A stretch of DNA of 64,000 nucleotides, taken from positions 124,001-188,000 of the forward strand of contig NZ_JAAXPA010000014.1 of NCBI RefSeq assembly GCF_012396235.1, in the 5' to 3' direction. Below are positions 25,308-37,115 of the stretch, in pieces; positions within the stretch are counted from its first letter, which is position 1; the number at the start of each line of letters is the position of its first letter. The position numbers were made by a program, and so were the translations under genes. Origin of the DNA: Rhodococcus opacus. Its GTDB lineage: Bacteria > Actinomycetota > Actinomycetes > Mycobacteriales > Mycobacteriaceae. The notes beneath the pieces were generated by a model. It saw only the letters and a list, made by a program, of their open reading frames with translations, was not told the DNA's origin and searched no databases.

Positions 25308-26293
25308 GTCGCAGGCAGTACGACGAGTCCGACGTCCGGGTACGCCCGGGCCGAGGAACGCGCCCGCGCACGAAGACCCGGCCGGAGCACCTCGCCGCGG
25401 AGTCGGCGATGGTCGTCTCGGTCGACCGCGGCCGGTGGGGTTGCGTGCTGGGCGGCGACCCCGAGCGTCCCCTCGTCACCATGCGCGCCCGGGAACTGGG
25501 CCGCACCCCCATCGTGGTCGGCGACGAGGTGAGTGTCGTCGGTGATCTGTCCGGCAAGCCCGACACCCTGGCGCGGATCGTGCGGGTCGCCGAACGCTCC
25601 ACGGTGCTGCGACGCACCGCCGACGACACCGATCCGTACGAGCGGATCGTCGTGGCCAACGCCCAGCAGCTGCTGATCGTCGTGGCGCTCGCCGACCCGC
25701 CGCCCCGGACGGGATTCGTCGAACGTGCGCTCGTCGCCGCGTACGCGGGCGGATTGAGTCCCATCGTGTGCCTCACGAAGAGCGATCTCGAGCCGCCCGA
25801 GGAGTTCGCGAGCGCGTTCGCCGACCTCGACGTCCCCGTCGTCGTGGCCGGTCGCGACGATCCGGTCGACGAGGTCTTGTCGATGCTGTCGGGCCGGCTC
25901 ACCGCGCTGATCGGCCACTCGGGGGTCGGGAAGTCGACTCTCGTCAACCGCCTCGTGCCCGACGCCGACCGGGCCGTCGGCGTGGTCTCCGGCGTCGGCA
26001 AGGGCAGGCATACGTCCACGCAATCGGTGGCGCTGCCGCTTCCGACGGGCGGCTGGGCGATCGACACCCCCGGCATCCGGTCGTTCGGACTGGCCCACAT
26101 TTCCCCGGAGAACGTGGTGGCCGCGTTCTCCGATCTGGCCGCGGCCATCGAGGACTGCCCGAGGGGGTGCACCCACCTCGGCCCGCCCGCAGACCCGGAA
26201 TGCGCGCTCGACCGGCTGGAGGGCAAGGCCGCCAAACGCGTCGACGCGGTCCGTCACCTCCTCACGGCCATCGCGTCCAACGAAGCCTGGTGA
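25304..26293 (+). CDS. rsgA: Ribosome small subunit-dependent GTPase RsgA
   Basis: Circularly permuted GTPase of 329 residues: an OB-fold region first ([13 protein letters not shown]...), then G4 LTKSD, G1 [10 protein letters not shown]3 DTPG, and a C-terminal zinc knuckle [16 protein letters not shown]. RsgA tests late 30S assembly and is released on GTP hydrolysis. The N-terminal [13 protein letters not shown] is family-like, so the start must precede it. The only suitable codon is CTG 25304, with GGAAGG 7-9 nt upstream and overlapping the aroA stop (CTGA). This is therefore a probable CTG start. An ATG start at MVVSVD would cut off a conserved segment. Confidence 0.9.
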   Translation: MSRRQYDESDVRVRPGRGTRPRTKTRPEHLAAESAMVVSVDRGRWGCVLGGDPERPLVTMRARELGRTPIVVGDEVSVVGDLSGKPDTLARIVRVAERSTVLRRTADDTDPYERIVVANAQQLLIVVALADPPPRTGFVERALVAAYAGGLSPIVCLTKSDLEPPEEFASAFADLDVPVVVAGRDDPVDEVLSMLSGRLTALIGHSGVGKSTLVNRLVPDADRAVGVVSGVGKGRHTSTQSVALPLPTGGWAIDTPGIRSFGLAHISPENVVAAFSDLAAAIEDCPRGCTHLGPPADPECALDRLEGKAAKRVDAVRHLLTAIASNEAW

Positions 26294-26322
26294 GGGACGA
26301 ACCGCGTCGATAGCGGTACTTT

Positions 26323-27561
26323 CTAGCGGGACAGCAGCGCGCGAAGACCGCGGCGCTTGCGGGTGCGCTTGATCGCGGTACTCAATCCCTGACGGCGACC
26401 GGTTACGGGATCGATTGTCGCCGTGGTGTTTCCACCGAACTTGCGCTCCGACGCCGTCTCCGGCGCGTCGTCCGCGGTCGCCTTGAGGTACTTGTTCGGC
26501 AACGACAGCTTGGCGATGGTGCGCCACGACTTCGCGTACTGCACGAGGAAGGGCCCGGTCGTGTACGGCAGGTCGTACTTGTCGCACAGTTCCCGCACCC
26601 GCACGGCAATCTCCGAGTAGCGGTTGCTGGGCAGGTCGGGGAACAGGTGGTGCTCGATCTGGTAGCTGAGATTGCCGGACATGAAGTCCATCAGCTTGCC
26701 ACCCTCGATGTTCGCGCTACCGAGCATCTGCCGCAGGTACCATTCGGCCGGCGTTTCCTTGTCGATGTCCGCCTTGGTGAACTTCTCGGCGCCGTCCGGG
26801 AAGTGTCCACAGAAGATGATCGCGTTGGTCCACACGTTGCGGATCATGTTCGCGGCGATGTTTGCGGTGAGCGTGCTCTTCCACGCGGGACCCGTGACCG
26901 CGGGGTGCACGACATAGTCCTTGAGGATCTGCTTGCCGACCTTCTCGCCGACCTCACGGAGCTTGCGCTGGGTCTCCTCGCTCGGCACGCGCCCCTTGGC
27001 GACCTTGCCGAGTTCGAGATGCTGCGCCGCGATTCCGTACTCGAAGAACAGCGCGAGCAGCGTGTTGTACAGGAGATTGCCGGTGTTGAACGGCTTCCAC
27101 CGCTGGTCACGCGTGACGCGCAGCAGTCCGTACCCCACGTCGTCGTCCATGCCGAGGACGTTGGTGTACTTGTGGTGAATGTAGTTGTGCGTCTGCTTCC
27201 AGTGAGCGGACGGTCCCGTCACGTCCCACTCCCACGAGGTGGAGTGGATCTCGGGATCGTTCATCCAGTCCCACTGGCCGTGCATGACGTTGTGGCCGAG
27301 TTCCATGTTCTCGATGATCTTCGAGAGAGACAGCATGGCCGTACCCGCCAGCCAGGCGGGACGCCGCTTGCTCGCGAAGAGGACGGCTCGGCCACCGATT
27401 TCGAGGGAACGCTGCAGTCTGATCGTGTTTCGCACGTACCGCGCGTCACGCTCCCCGCGGGACTCTTCGATATCGCGCCGGATCGCATCGAGCTCGCGTC
27501 CGAGCGACTCGATGTCGGCTTCGGTGAGATGTGCGTATTCCTTGACGTCTGCAATCGCCAT
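26323..27561 (-). CDS. desA3: DesA3-type acyl-CoA delta-9 desaturase, copy 1
   Basis: Membrane di-iron desaturase of 412 residues. His boxes: GHNVMHGQWDW (about 85-95), HNYIHHKYTN (about 125), and YQIEHHLFPDLPSNRY (about 300). M. tuberculosis DesA3 inserts a cis-9 double bond into stearoyl/palmitoyl-CoA using electrons from the Rv3230c reductase. GGAGGAGG lies 6 nt before the start codon at 27559-27561. Its own promoter region holds two overlapping 18-bp palindromes (27616-27648), also present before the reductase gene. A very similar paralogue is encoded 113 nt upstream. The tail is strongly basic (KRTRKRRGLRALLSR). Confidence 0.93.
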   Translation of the reverse strand: MAIADVKEYAHLTEADIESLGRELDAIRRDIEESRGERDARYVRNTIRLQRSLEIGGRAVLFASKRRPAWLAGTAMLSLSKIIENMELGHNVMHGQWDWMNDPEIHSTSWEWDVTGPSAHWKQTHNYIHHKYTNVLGMDDDVGYGLLRVTRDQRWKPFNTGNLLYNTLLALFFEYGIAAQHLELGKVAKGRVPSEETQRKLREVGEKVGKQILKDYVVHPAVTGPAWKSTLTANIAANMIRNVWTNAIIFCGHFPDGAEKFTKADIDKETPAEWYLRQMLGSANIEGGKLMDFMSGNLSYQIEHHLFPDLPSNRYSEIAVRVRELCDKYDLPYTTGPFLVQYAKSWRTIAKLSLPNKYLKATADDAPETASERKFGGNTTATIDPVTGRRQGLSTAIKRTRKRRGLRALLSR

Positions 27562-27615
27562 GGGGGACCTCCTCCTGGCTGGGTCGACAGTTCACACCCG
27601 AAAGGCGCTGACTCG

Positions 27616-27648
27616 ACCTACCGTACCGTAAGTTACGACACCGTAGGT
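27616..27648. promoter_or_regulatory. Two overlapping 18-bp operators upstream of desA3 copy 1
   Basis: Site A1 (27616-27633) and A2 (27631-27648) both fit ACYTACG-N4-CGTARGT; A2 reads AGTTACG-ACAC-CGTAGGT. Their centres are 15 bp apart. TACGGT hexamers that could be the -10 box lie inside A1, 55-70 nt before the start codon, so occupancy should block transcription. The same motif occurs before the reductase gene. Confidence 0.7.
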
Positions 27649-27673
27649 TACCTGAGTGTAGGTGTGAGTGAAA

Positions 27674-28930
27674 TCACCGTCGACGTCGAGGAATCTTGGC
27701 CTCCGCGCGGGCGCGCAACGCCGACAGCAGACCCCGCCGCTGCCCCGTGACGGGATCCGTGCGCAACGTCTCGACCATGGCGGCACCCGCATCACGGGCG
27801 TCGCGGAACTTGCGTTCCGAGGACGTCTCCGGGGCGTCGTCCGCCGTCGCCCGCAGGAACCGGTCGGGCAGGGCGAGCTTGTGGATCGTGCGCAGAGCCA
27901 GCAGGTACTGCTTGGCGAGCGAACCCGTGGTGTACGGCAGGTCGTACTTCTCGCACAGCGCCCGCACCTTCACGGCGATCTCCGGGTACCGGTTGCTCGG
28001 CAGGTCCGGGAACAGGTGATGCTCGATCTGGTAGCTGAGATTGCCGCTCATGAAACCCATGACCTTGCCGGAATCGAAATTGGCACTGCCGAGCATCTGC
28101 CGGAGATACCACTCGTGCCGGGTCTCGTTCTCGTACTCGTCCACCGTGAACTTCTCGGCACCGTCCGGGAAGTGCCCGCAGAAGATCACCACATAGGCCC
28201 ACAGATTCCGCACGAGATTGGCGGTGGCGTTGGCCGTCAGCGTCGACTTCCACGCCGGCCCCGCGAGCACCGGGAACAGCAGGAAGTCCTTGCCGACCTG
28301 ACGGAAGATCTTGCGACCGAAATCCTTGTTGGCCTGGGAATTGAGCTGACCCTTCTCCGCACCCTCGAGCTCGGCCGCGAAGGTGAGGTCGTGGAGCGCG
28401 ATCCCCCACTCGAACGTGGCGGCCAGGATGATGTTGGCGAACGGCTGCAGCAGATTGATCGGCCGCCACTCCTCGTCGCGGGTCATCCGGAGGATGCCGA
28501 ACCCCACATCGGAATCCATTCCCACGATGTTGGTGAACGTGTGGTGGGAGTAGTTGTGCGCCCGCTTCCAATGCTCCGAGGGGCCCGTCTGATCCCACTC
28601 CCACGACATGGAGTGGATCTCCGGATCGTTCATCCAGTCCCACTGGCCGTGCATCACGTTGTGGCCGAGTTCCATGTTCTCGATGATCTTCGAGAGGGAC
28701 AGCATCGCGGTGCCCGCGAGCCAGGCCGGGCGGTAGCGGCTTCCGAACAACGCAAGCCGGCCACCGAGCTCCAGCAGCCGTTGCGCCCTGATGGCCCGGC
28801 GGATGTAGCGGGCGTCGCGAACGCCGCGCGAATCCTCCACGTCGAGCCGGATCGCATCCAACTCACGCCCGAGCGATTCGATGTCCGCTTCGGTCAGATG
28901 CGCGAACTCTTTGATGTCGGTGATCGCCAC
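27674..28930 (-). CDS. DesA3-type acyl-CoA desaturase, copy 2
   Basis: Protein of 418 residues with the same architecture and His boxes as copy 1 (GHNVMHGQWDW, HNYSHHTFTN, YQIEHHLFPDLPSNRY). The two are obvious paralogues. Differences cluster between the second and third box (residues about 150-230), where chain-length preference could differ, and in the tail. A ribosome site (GGAGGAGCAC) precedes the start codon at 28928-28930. It follows the reductase gene by 62 nt on the same strand and has no copy of the 18-bp operator, so it is probably co-transcribed with the reductase. Confidence 0.92.
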   Translation of the reverse strand: MAITDIKEFAHLTEADIESLGRELDAIRLDVEDSRGVRDARYIRRAIRAQRLLELGGRLALFGSRYRPAWLAGTAMLSLSKIIENMELGHNVMHGQWDWMNDPEIHSMSWEWDQTGPSEHWKRAHNYSHHTFTNIVGMDSDVGFGILRMTRDEEWRPINLLQPFANIILAATFEWGIALHDLTFAAELEGAEKGQLNSQANKDFGRKIFRQVGKDFLLFPVLAGPAWKSTLTANATANLVRNLWAYVVIFCGHFPDGAEKFTVDEYENETRHEWYLRQMLGSANFDSGKVMGFMSGNLSYQIEHHLFPDLPSNRYPEIAVKVRALCEKYDLPYTTGSLAKQYLLALRTIHKLALPDRFLRATADDAPETSSERKFRDARDAGAAMVETLRTDPVTGQRRGLLSALRARAEAKIPRRRR

Positions 28931-28992
28931 CGTGCTCCTCCGTCTGGTGAGAGTCCGAGAATAGCGGAGTCAGGTGAACAACACGCCCACGC

Positions 28993-30108
28993 TCACGCGT
29001 CGAGCGTGCAGTCCCCTGCCGCCGCGGAGATACAAGTCTGGACTCGGTCACCTTCGGCGTGCTGCTTGCCGGACCTCAGGTCGATGGCGTGCCCGGCGAG
29101 GATCGGCACGACACAGGTCTGGCAGATACCCATCCGGCAGCCGAACGGCATCAGTGCCCCGACCTGCTCACCCGCCTCGAGGAGAGTGGTGGCACCGTCG
29201 ATCGTCACGGTCTTGTCGGCCTTGGCGAACGTGACGGTCCCGCCCTCGCCGGACGTGTCCGCGCGGGAGACGGCGAACCGCTCGAGGTGCAACTTGTCCT
29301 CGATGCCCTCGTCACGCCACAGCGTCTCGATCTCGTCGAGCATCGGCAGCGGTCCGCACGCCCACGTCTGCCGTTCGCGCCAGTCGGGACACACCTCGTC
29401 GAGCGAGGACAACGCGAACTTGCCCTGGCTGCGGGTGAGCTGGATCTTGCACCGGAAGTCGTCGTGCTCCTCGTGGAGCCGGGTGAGCTCGTCGGCGAAC
29501 ATCACGTCGGCGTCGGTGGGGGCCGAGTGGACGTGGAAGACGTCGGGGAGCTGACCGCGCCGGTTCATCGTGCGCAGCATCGCCATGACGGGAGTGATGC
29601 CGCTGCCCGCGGTGAGGAACAGGATCCGCTGCGGCGGCGGGTCGGGCAGCGCGAAGTTGCCCGTGGGGGTCGCGAGCCGCACGATCGTCCCCGAGGGCAC
29701 ACCGTTGACGAGGTGACTCGACAGGAACCCCTCGGGCATCGCCTTGACGGCGATGGAGATGAGCTTGTCGTCCCAGTTCGGCGGCGAGGTGAGGGAGTAC
29801 GAGCGCCAGTGCCAGCGTCCGTCGATGTGCAGACCGATGCCGATGTACTGGCCGGGCTCGTAGTCGAAGTCGAATCCCCAGCCCGGCTTGATGACGATCG
29901 TGGCCGAGTCCGCGGTCTCCGCGCGCACCTCCATGATCTGTCCGCGCAGTTCGCGAGCCGACCACAGTGGGTTGGCGAGATGCAGGTAGTCGTCGGGCAG
30001 CAACGGCGTCGTGAGCCGTGCCGCCGCACCTCGCAACCAATTGAGCTTGGACCGCTTGGCGGGCACAACCGCTGCTGCGGGCGCCTCGATCCAATCCTTC
30101 AGACCCAT
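28993..30108 (-). CDS. NAD(P)H oxidoreductase with 2Fe-2S domain, desaturase electron donor (Rv3230c-like)
   Basis: Protein of 371 residues: FAD-binding domain (about 45-150, [11 protein letters not shown]), NAD(P)-binding domain (about 155-265, [18 protein letters not shown] and [10 protein letters not shown]), and C-terminal plant-type ferredoxin with CRMGICQTC and a later Cys in RVQTCIS. In M. tuberculosis this protein passes electrons from NADPH to DesA3. Start ATG 30106-30108 with GGTGGAGG upstream. It heads an apparent reductase-desaturase operon whose promoter region carries two 18-bp operators (30133-30173) shared in design with desA3 copy 1. Confidence 0.93.
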   Translation of the reverse strand: MGLKDWIEAPAAAVVPAKRSKLNWLRGAAARLTTPLLPDDYLHLANPLWSARELRGQIMEVRAETADSATIVIKPGWGFDFDYEPGQYIGIGLHIDGRWHWRSYSLTSPPNWDDKLISIAVKAMPEGFLSSHLVNGVPSGTIVRLATPTGNFALPDPPPQRILFLTAGSGITPVMAMLRTMNRRGQLPDVFHVHSAPTDADVMFADELTRLHEEHDDFRCKIQLTRSQGKFALSSLDEVCPDWRERQTWACGPLPMLDEIETLWRDEGIEDKLHLERFAVSRADTSGEGGTVTFAKADKTVTIDGATTLLEAGEQVGALMPFGCRMGICQTCVVPILAGHAIDLRSGKQHAEGDRVQTCISAAAGDCTLDA

Positions 30109-30132
30109 CCGACCTCCACCTTTTCCGTCATG

Positions 30133-30173
30133 ACCTACGCTACCGTAGGTTATCAAGTTACGGTACCGTAGGT
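30133..30173. promoter_or_regulatory. Two 18-bp operators upstream of the desaturase-reductase operon
   Basis: B1 (30133-30150) is ACCTACG-CTAC-CGTAGGT with perfect 7-bp arms. B2 (30156-30173) is AGTTACG-GTAC-CGTAGGT with a perfect 12-bp core (30159-30170). Centres are 23 bp apart, 25-65 nt upstream of the reductase start, and overlap possible TACGGT/TAGCGT -10 boxes. The match to the sites before desA3 copy 1 is clear. Confidence 0.72.
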
Positions 30174-30199
30174 TACCCCAAGGTAAGAGGACGTACCGG

Positions 30200-30712
30200 T
30201 CAGAGCAGTTCGAGAAGGAACGGAAGCTCCTGAGTGGCGTACCACGCCAGGACATGATCCTCCGCGTCACCGAGAACGAACTCGGCGTCGGGGTCCCCGA
30301 GATCCGCCTCGTCGATCGCCGACACGGCCCGTTCGATGTCCGGCTCCGCCTCCGCGAGATCCACGTGCACCGACGCGACCGTGCCGATCGTCACCGGACC
30401 GGGCAACCGGACCACGGCGTCGTCGAGATCCGGCCGCGGCGTCACCTCGTCCACGTCCGCGGCGACCACGGCGCGACGGAAGCGAACCCCGTCGCTTCCG
30501 CTCTCCCCCACCCGGCCCGCGATCAGTCGCAGCGAGGCGCGGGCGGCCTCGGCCATCGCGACCTCGGCCAGTTCCTCGTCGTCGCCCGACGAGTACGCCT
30601 CGCGGAGCGTGGGGGTGACGGCGAAGGCGGTACGGCTCATCGGATCGAACTCCCGGTCGGCGACGAGCCGCTGGAGGATCTCGATCGTCGCGGGAACGTA
30701 CACCCTCGTCAT
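30200..30712 (-). CDS. Conserved hypothetical protein (Rv3231c-like)
   Basis: Acidic protein of 170 residues with no membrane segment. It starts [16 protein letters not shown] and ends with an aromatic, hydrophobic tail ([18 protein letters not shown]). Position and features match Rv3231c, a family restricted to Actinobacteria as far as I know. No catalytic motif is visible. In M. tuberculosis ppk2 (Rv3232c) comes next; here it is missing and a wax synthase-type gene lies directly upstream. The function is unknown. Confidence 0.75.
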   Translation of the reverse strand: MTRVYVPATIEILQRLVADREFDPMSRTAFAVTPTLREAYSSGDDEELAEVAMAEAARASLRLIAGRVGESGSDGVRFRRAVVAADVDEVTPRPDLDDAVVRLPGPVTIGTVASVHVDLAEAEPDIERAVSAIDEADLGDPDAEFVLGDAEDHVLAWYATQELPFLLELL

Positions 30713-30742
30713 GCGTCACCCGTCATTCGCACCGCGGACTTC

Positions 30743-32167
30743 TCACCGACTGGCATCCAACAACTCCTCGAGAGATTCGTACAGCAGCGCCGCCACCACG
30801 TCCACGTCGGCCATGGCGTCACGGTCTGCATTCAAACCGTAGTAGACGTTGCCGTCGTAGGACGTCAGGCCGATGCTCAAAGTCTGGTTTTTCAGCAGCG
30901 GCGACACCGGATACATCTCGAGCATCCGCGCTCCCCCGACGTACAGCGGCAGCTGCGGTCCCGGCGCGTTGGTGATCATCAGGTTGAACATCCGCTGCGA
31001 GAAGCTGCTCGCGACACGGGCACTCATCGCGTGCAGCGTGGCGGGCGCGAATCCCGACAACCGCACCAGGGTCTCCGCGGTGACCCTCTGGCTCTGCTTG
31101 GCGTGCGCCTCCATGGCGTGCGCCACGTGCGACAGCCGCACCACGGCATTCGGTTCCCCGACCGGCAGGTCGATGAGGAACGACGACACCATGCTTCGCG
31201 GATCCGCCCATTCGCCGCGGCGTGACTCCTCGTCGTCGGTCTCGGGGTCCGTCGCGTACACGGACATCGGGACCATGGCCCGGACCGTGGTCGACTCGGC
31301 CACCGGCTCGCCGCGGGAGAGCAGCCAATACCGCATCGCACCCGACACGACGGCGAGGATGACGTCGTTGACCTCGCACCCGTACTGCGCGCGGATCTTC
31401 CGGTAGTCACCCAGCTCGGTCTTGACCACCGCGAAGCGCCGATTGCGTGAAATGGTCGCGTTCAGCGGACTCGCCGGCGCCACCTGCGTGGCGGTGCGCA
31501 CGACGGCGGCGACCTTGCCGACGGCGCGCACGGTCTCACCGAGCGCGGACGCCATGTCACCCAACGTCATCCGCAGCGCCGCCAGCCCTTCGCCCGGCCG
31601 CGCCACCATCTCCGCCAGCGCCCCGGCGATCAGTGTGGACTCACTGGGGGCGGGGCTCGGCATCCACAGCTCCTCGGCCATGGGACGCCGGGTCTTCGCC
31701 GGGTCGAGGATCACCTGACCGATCTCGAGCGCCGTCTCACCGTCGACCAGCGACGAATGGGACTTCGTGAAGATGGCGAAGCGATTGTTCGACAACCCCT
31801 CCACCAGGTACATCTCCCACAGCGGTCGCGTGTTGTCGAGCGGCCGGGACGTGAGCCGTGCGACCAGATCGTGCAACTGGGCATCCGATCCGGGCTTCGG
31901 CAGCGCCGACCGCCGGACGTGGTACTCGATGTCGAAGTCCTGGTCGTCCACCCAGACCGGCCGCGACAGTCCCAGCGCCACCTCCCGCACCTTCTGCCGG
32001 TAGCGCGGGACCAGACTCAGTCGTTCCTCGACGAGGCTCAGTAATTCCTCGTAGGACAACCCGTTTCGCGGCTTGCGGAAGATCGCGAGCGAACCCACGT
32101 GCATCGGCGTACTGCTCGCCTCGAGAAAATAGAACGACGCGTCCTGCGTAGTCAGTCTCGTCACCAT
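30743..32167 (-). CDS. WS/DGAT-family acyltransferase (Tgs3-like) with altered active-site motif
   Basis: Protein of 474 residues of the wax ester synthase/diacylglycerol acyltransferase family: N-terminal QDASFYFLE and MHVGSL, later NDVILAVVSGAMRYWL and FNLMITNAPGPQLPLYVGG. The HHxxxDG motif reads HSSLVDG (around residue 140), so the second His, the usual general base, is Ser. That position is occupied by other residues in some relatives, so function may be retained with another mechanism or lost. The M. tuberculosis counterparts are Rv3233c/Rv3234c (tgs3). The start overlaps the end of the upstream HAD gene by 7 nt, implying coupling. Triacylglycerol or wax synthesis is expected only if active. 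Confidence 0.85.
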   Translation of the reverse strand: MVTRLTTQDASFYFLEASSTPMHVGSLAIFRKPRNGLSYEELLSLVEERLSLVPRYRQKVREVALGLSRPVWVDDQDFDIEYHVRRSALPKPGSDAQLHDLVARLTSRPLDNTRPLWEMYLVEGLSNNRFAIFTKSHSSLVDGETALEIGQVILDPAKTRRPMAEELWMPSPAPSESTLIAGALAEMVARPGEGLAALRMTLGDMASALGETVRAVGKVAAVVRTATQVAPASPLNATISRNRRFAVVKTELGDYRKIRAQYGCEVNDVILAVVSGAMRYWLLSRGEPVAESTTVRAMVPMSVYATDPETDDEESRRGEWADPRSMVSSFLIDLPVGEPNAVVRLSHVAHAMEAHAKQSQRVTAETLVRLSGFAPATLHAMSARVASSFSQRMFNLMITNAPGPQLPLYVGGARMLEMYPVSPLLKNQTLSIGLTSYDGNVYYGLNADRDAMADVDVVAALLYESLEELLDASR

Positions 32168-32598
32168 GTCGGCGCCTGTCCCCCTTGCATCCCATCTCGA
32201 TCGACCTCGAGAAGTATCGCTATCTCGTCCGCGGTGGCGCCGCCGTCGACGTGGTGGATACCCACCATCCCGACGGCCACCGCACCCCGGACATTGACCG
32301 ACAGGTCGTCGACGAAGATACAGTCCCCCGGGGCCAGACCGAGCGCGTCGGCCGTCAGCCGGTAGATCCGCGGATCAGGTTTGGCGACACCGACATCCCC
32401 GGACAGCACGACCTGATCGACCAGCCGGCCGTCACCGAGTTCCCGCAGCCACTGCGCGCCGGGACCACCGGGATCGTTGCTGAGGATCGCGGTCCGCACC
32501 CCACGAGTCCGGGCACCGGCGAGGACGGACGACAGGCCGTCCATGTCCGAACCGGGACCCGCGAGAACTCCTCCGAAGTCCAATATCAATCCCCGCAC
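32161..32598 (-). CDS. HAD-superfamily hydrolase
   Basis: Compact protein of 145 residues with HAD motif I LILDFGGVLAG, motif II AILSNDPGG, motif III Lys in VGVAKPDPRIY, and motif IV FVDDLSVNVRGA. The cap is very short. Motif I keeps the nucleophilic Asp but has Gly (DFGG) where many phosphatases have a second Asp, as in other DFGGVL members. The substrate is unknown. The start is GTG 32596-32598, and TAGGGT lies 6 nt upstream with no Shine-Dalgarno. The stop overlaps the start of the acyltransferase gene. Confidence 0.82.
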   Translation of the reverse strand: MRGLILDFGGVLAGPGSDMDGLSSVLAGARTRGVRTAILSNDPGGPGAQWLRELGDGRLVDQVVLSGDVGVAKPDPRIYRLTADALGLAPGDCIFVDDLSVNVRGAVAVGMVGIHHVDGGATADEIAILLEVDRDGMQGGQAPTW

Positions 32599-32604
32599 GT
32601 CCCC

Positions 32605-32610
32605 ACCCTA
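32605..32610 (-). promoter_or_regulatory. -10 box, putative leaderless promoter of HAD gene
   Basis: TAGGGT on the minus strand, 6 nt before GTG 32598. It would drive the HAD-acyltransferase pair. Confidence 0.45.
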
Positions 32611-32703
32611 GGGTCCGCTCCCCGGTTCGGCGACACGACGACGGGATCCGTGCGAGTATGACCGCTACGACGGCCGTCTCATGCCGAAACCGGGGGGTAA
32701 GAA

Positions 32704-33228
32704 ATGAGTGAGTCCTACACGTTCCTGTCACGGGTGCCGCACTTCGAGCCGGCGGCCGGTGACGTTCCCGCACCGCCTCTGCCGGGGCGTTCGGCGGCGC
32801 CGTCGGGCGAACGGCACGCGTCCGGGCGCGGCAGGCACCGCTCGTCGCCCCACTCGGGGGCGTCGCCACGCACCGCCGCGACACAGCCGGGAACGCTGCC
32901 TCTTCCCTCACCGGACGTCCAGCGGTTCACGGAGCAGGCGTTCCGGCTCGTCCTCGAAGTGCTGGATCGGCGCCGCAACGTACGGCAATTGCGGCCGCTG
33001 GTGACGCCGTCGCTCGTCGACGTCGTGCGCACGCTCGCGCTGTCGGAGTCGCCCGCCCGGCGACTCGGTGTCGCGACGCTCGTCCGCGTGCACCTGCGCG
33101 CGGTGGAGCCGTGCGCGTTCGAGGCCTTCGGCACCTACGGCCGGGGACCGCGGATCTTCGTGATCGCAGCCCGTGTCGAACAGCAGTCCGACACGGGCTG
33201 GACCGTCACCTCGCTGGTGATCGGCTGA
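32704..33228 (+). CDS. Rv3235-family protein (DUF6459-like)
   Basis: Protein of 174 residues. The first 65 are disordered and rich in Pro, Ser, Arg and Ala. The rest is a folded domain from PSPDVQRFTEQAFRLVLEVLDRRR to VTSLVIG with an RQLRPLVTPSLVDVVRTL core. It matches the Rv3235 family, always next to secA in this group as I recall. It converges on secA with 16 nt between stops. Some relatives are annotated as SecA-associated only from position; the function is unknown. Confidence 0.78.
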   Translation: MSESYTFLSRVPHFEPAAGDVPAPPLPGRSAAPSGERHASGRGRHRSSPHSGASPRTAATQPGTLPLPSPDVQRFTEQAFRLVLEVLDRRRNVRQLRPLVTPSLVDVVRTLALSESPARRLGVATLVRVHLRAVEPCAFEAFGTYGRGPRIFVIAARVEQQSDTGWTVTSLVIG

Positions 33229-33244
33229 TCGTCTTCGTCTGCGG

Positions 33245-36115
<2,871 letters not shown>

Positions 36116-36162
36116 AGTCTTGTTCGTCCTCAATCTTCGGCAGTGGATGGGTGACACACAAA

Positions 36163-36197
36163 ATCCGGCCGGAGGTCCGAGAACCCCGGCCGGATTC
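36163..36197 (-). terminator. Rho-independent terminator of hpf
   Basis: Perfect 11-bp stem AATCCGGCCGG (36163-36173) with CCGGCCGGATT (36187-36197), 13-nt loop. On the minus strand the stem is followed by TTTTGTGTG-type sequence. It separates hpf from secA. Confidence 0.85.
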
Positions 36198-36266
36198 CAT
36201 GGTAGGCGCTTCCGCGATCGGACGAGTAGACCGACCGCTCGGATCGTCAGGCGGAACGGGAGTTCA

Positions 36267-36944
36267 TCACGCCAGACGGATCAATCCGTAGTCGAACGCG
36301 TGCCGCCGGTAGACGACGGTCGCCTTGTCCGACTCCTTGTCGTGGAACAGGAAGAAATCGTGTCCTACCAGCTCCATCTCGTACAAAGCATCGTCGACGG
36401 TCATCGGCGCGGCCTTGTGTTCCTTGGTACGCACGACATGACCCGGTGTGTGCTCGTCCGGCATCTGACCGTCCAGGGAGATGTCGGGACTGATGCCGAG
36501 ACTGTCGTCCTCGGCGAGTGCGGCGGTGGCCTCCGCCACCGACACCGGGGTCTTTTCCCCGTAGTGGACCTTTTTGCGATCCTTGGTGCGGCGGAGCCTG
36601 CTCTCGAGCTTGGCGGTCACCGACTCGAATGCTGCATAGAAGCTGTCGGCGGATGCCTCGGCTCGGGCTACCGGCCCCTTGCCTCGGGCAGTGATCTCGA
36701 CGCGCTGGCAGTTCTTCCTCTGGCGTCGATTGGGTTCGTGGTGAAGTTCGACATCGAACAGGAATATGGAGGGATCGAAGCGCTCGAGGCGCGACAGCTT
36801 CTCGGAGACGTACACGCGGAAGTGGTCGGGTACCTCGACGTTGCGTCCCTTGACGACGATCTCGGCGTTGGGGGTATCCGTCTTCTCTTGTGCATCCGTT
36901 GTGCGGTCGTCGACGAAAACCGAGGCTTGCGAAGGGGTCGTCAC
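36267..36944 (-). CDS. hpf: Long-form ribosome hibernation-promoting factor HPF
   Basis: Protein of 225 residues: N-terminal S30AE domain (about 28-125; [20 protein letters not shown] and [11 protein letters not shown]), an acidic linker (about 130-160), then the C-terminal dimerisation domain (about 170-223; [20 protein letters not shown] and [15 protein letters not shown]). Long HPF dimerises 70S ribosomes into inactive 100S particles in stationary phase; mycobacterial homologues block 30S sites. GTG 36942-36944 with GGGAGG 5 nt upstream. A 170-nt region precedes it, containing an unused AGGAGG and a possible 27-codon upstream frame. Confidence 0.92.
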   Translation of the reverse strand: MTTPSQASVFVDDRTTDAQEKTDTPNAEIVVKGRNVEVPDHFRVYVSEKLSRLERFDPSIFLFDVELHHEPNRRQRKNCQRVEITARGKGPVARAEASADSFYAAFESVTAKLESRLRRTKDRKKVHYGEKTPVSVAEATAALAEDDSLGISPDISLDGQMPDEHTPGHVVRTKEHKAAPMTVDDALYEMELVGHDFFLFHDKESDKATVVYRRHAFDYGLIRLA

Positions 36945-37115
36945 TCGTACCTCCCGATTACGGCCCCGCCCCTTGATGGGCGGCGGCGAGTTTGAGCAAT
37001 GCCGGAAGGGGGTCCGCCCGGCACCAGGTTCGAAGTTCCACCTCCTACCTGTGTTTTCGGGTGTGTCCGCGACGCTAGTACGTAACGCGCGCGAGTGCCA
37101 CTGTTCGGCAGAATT

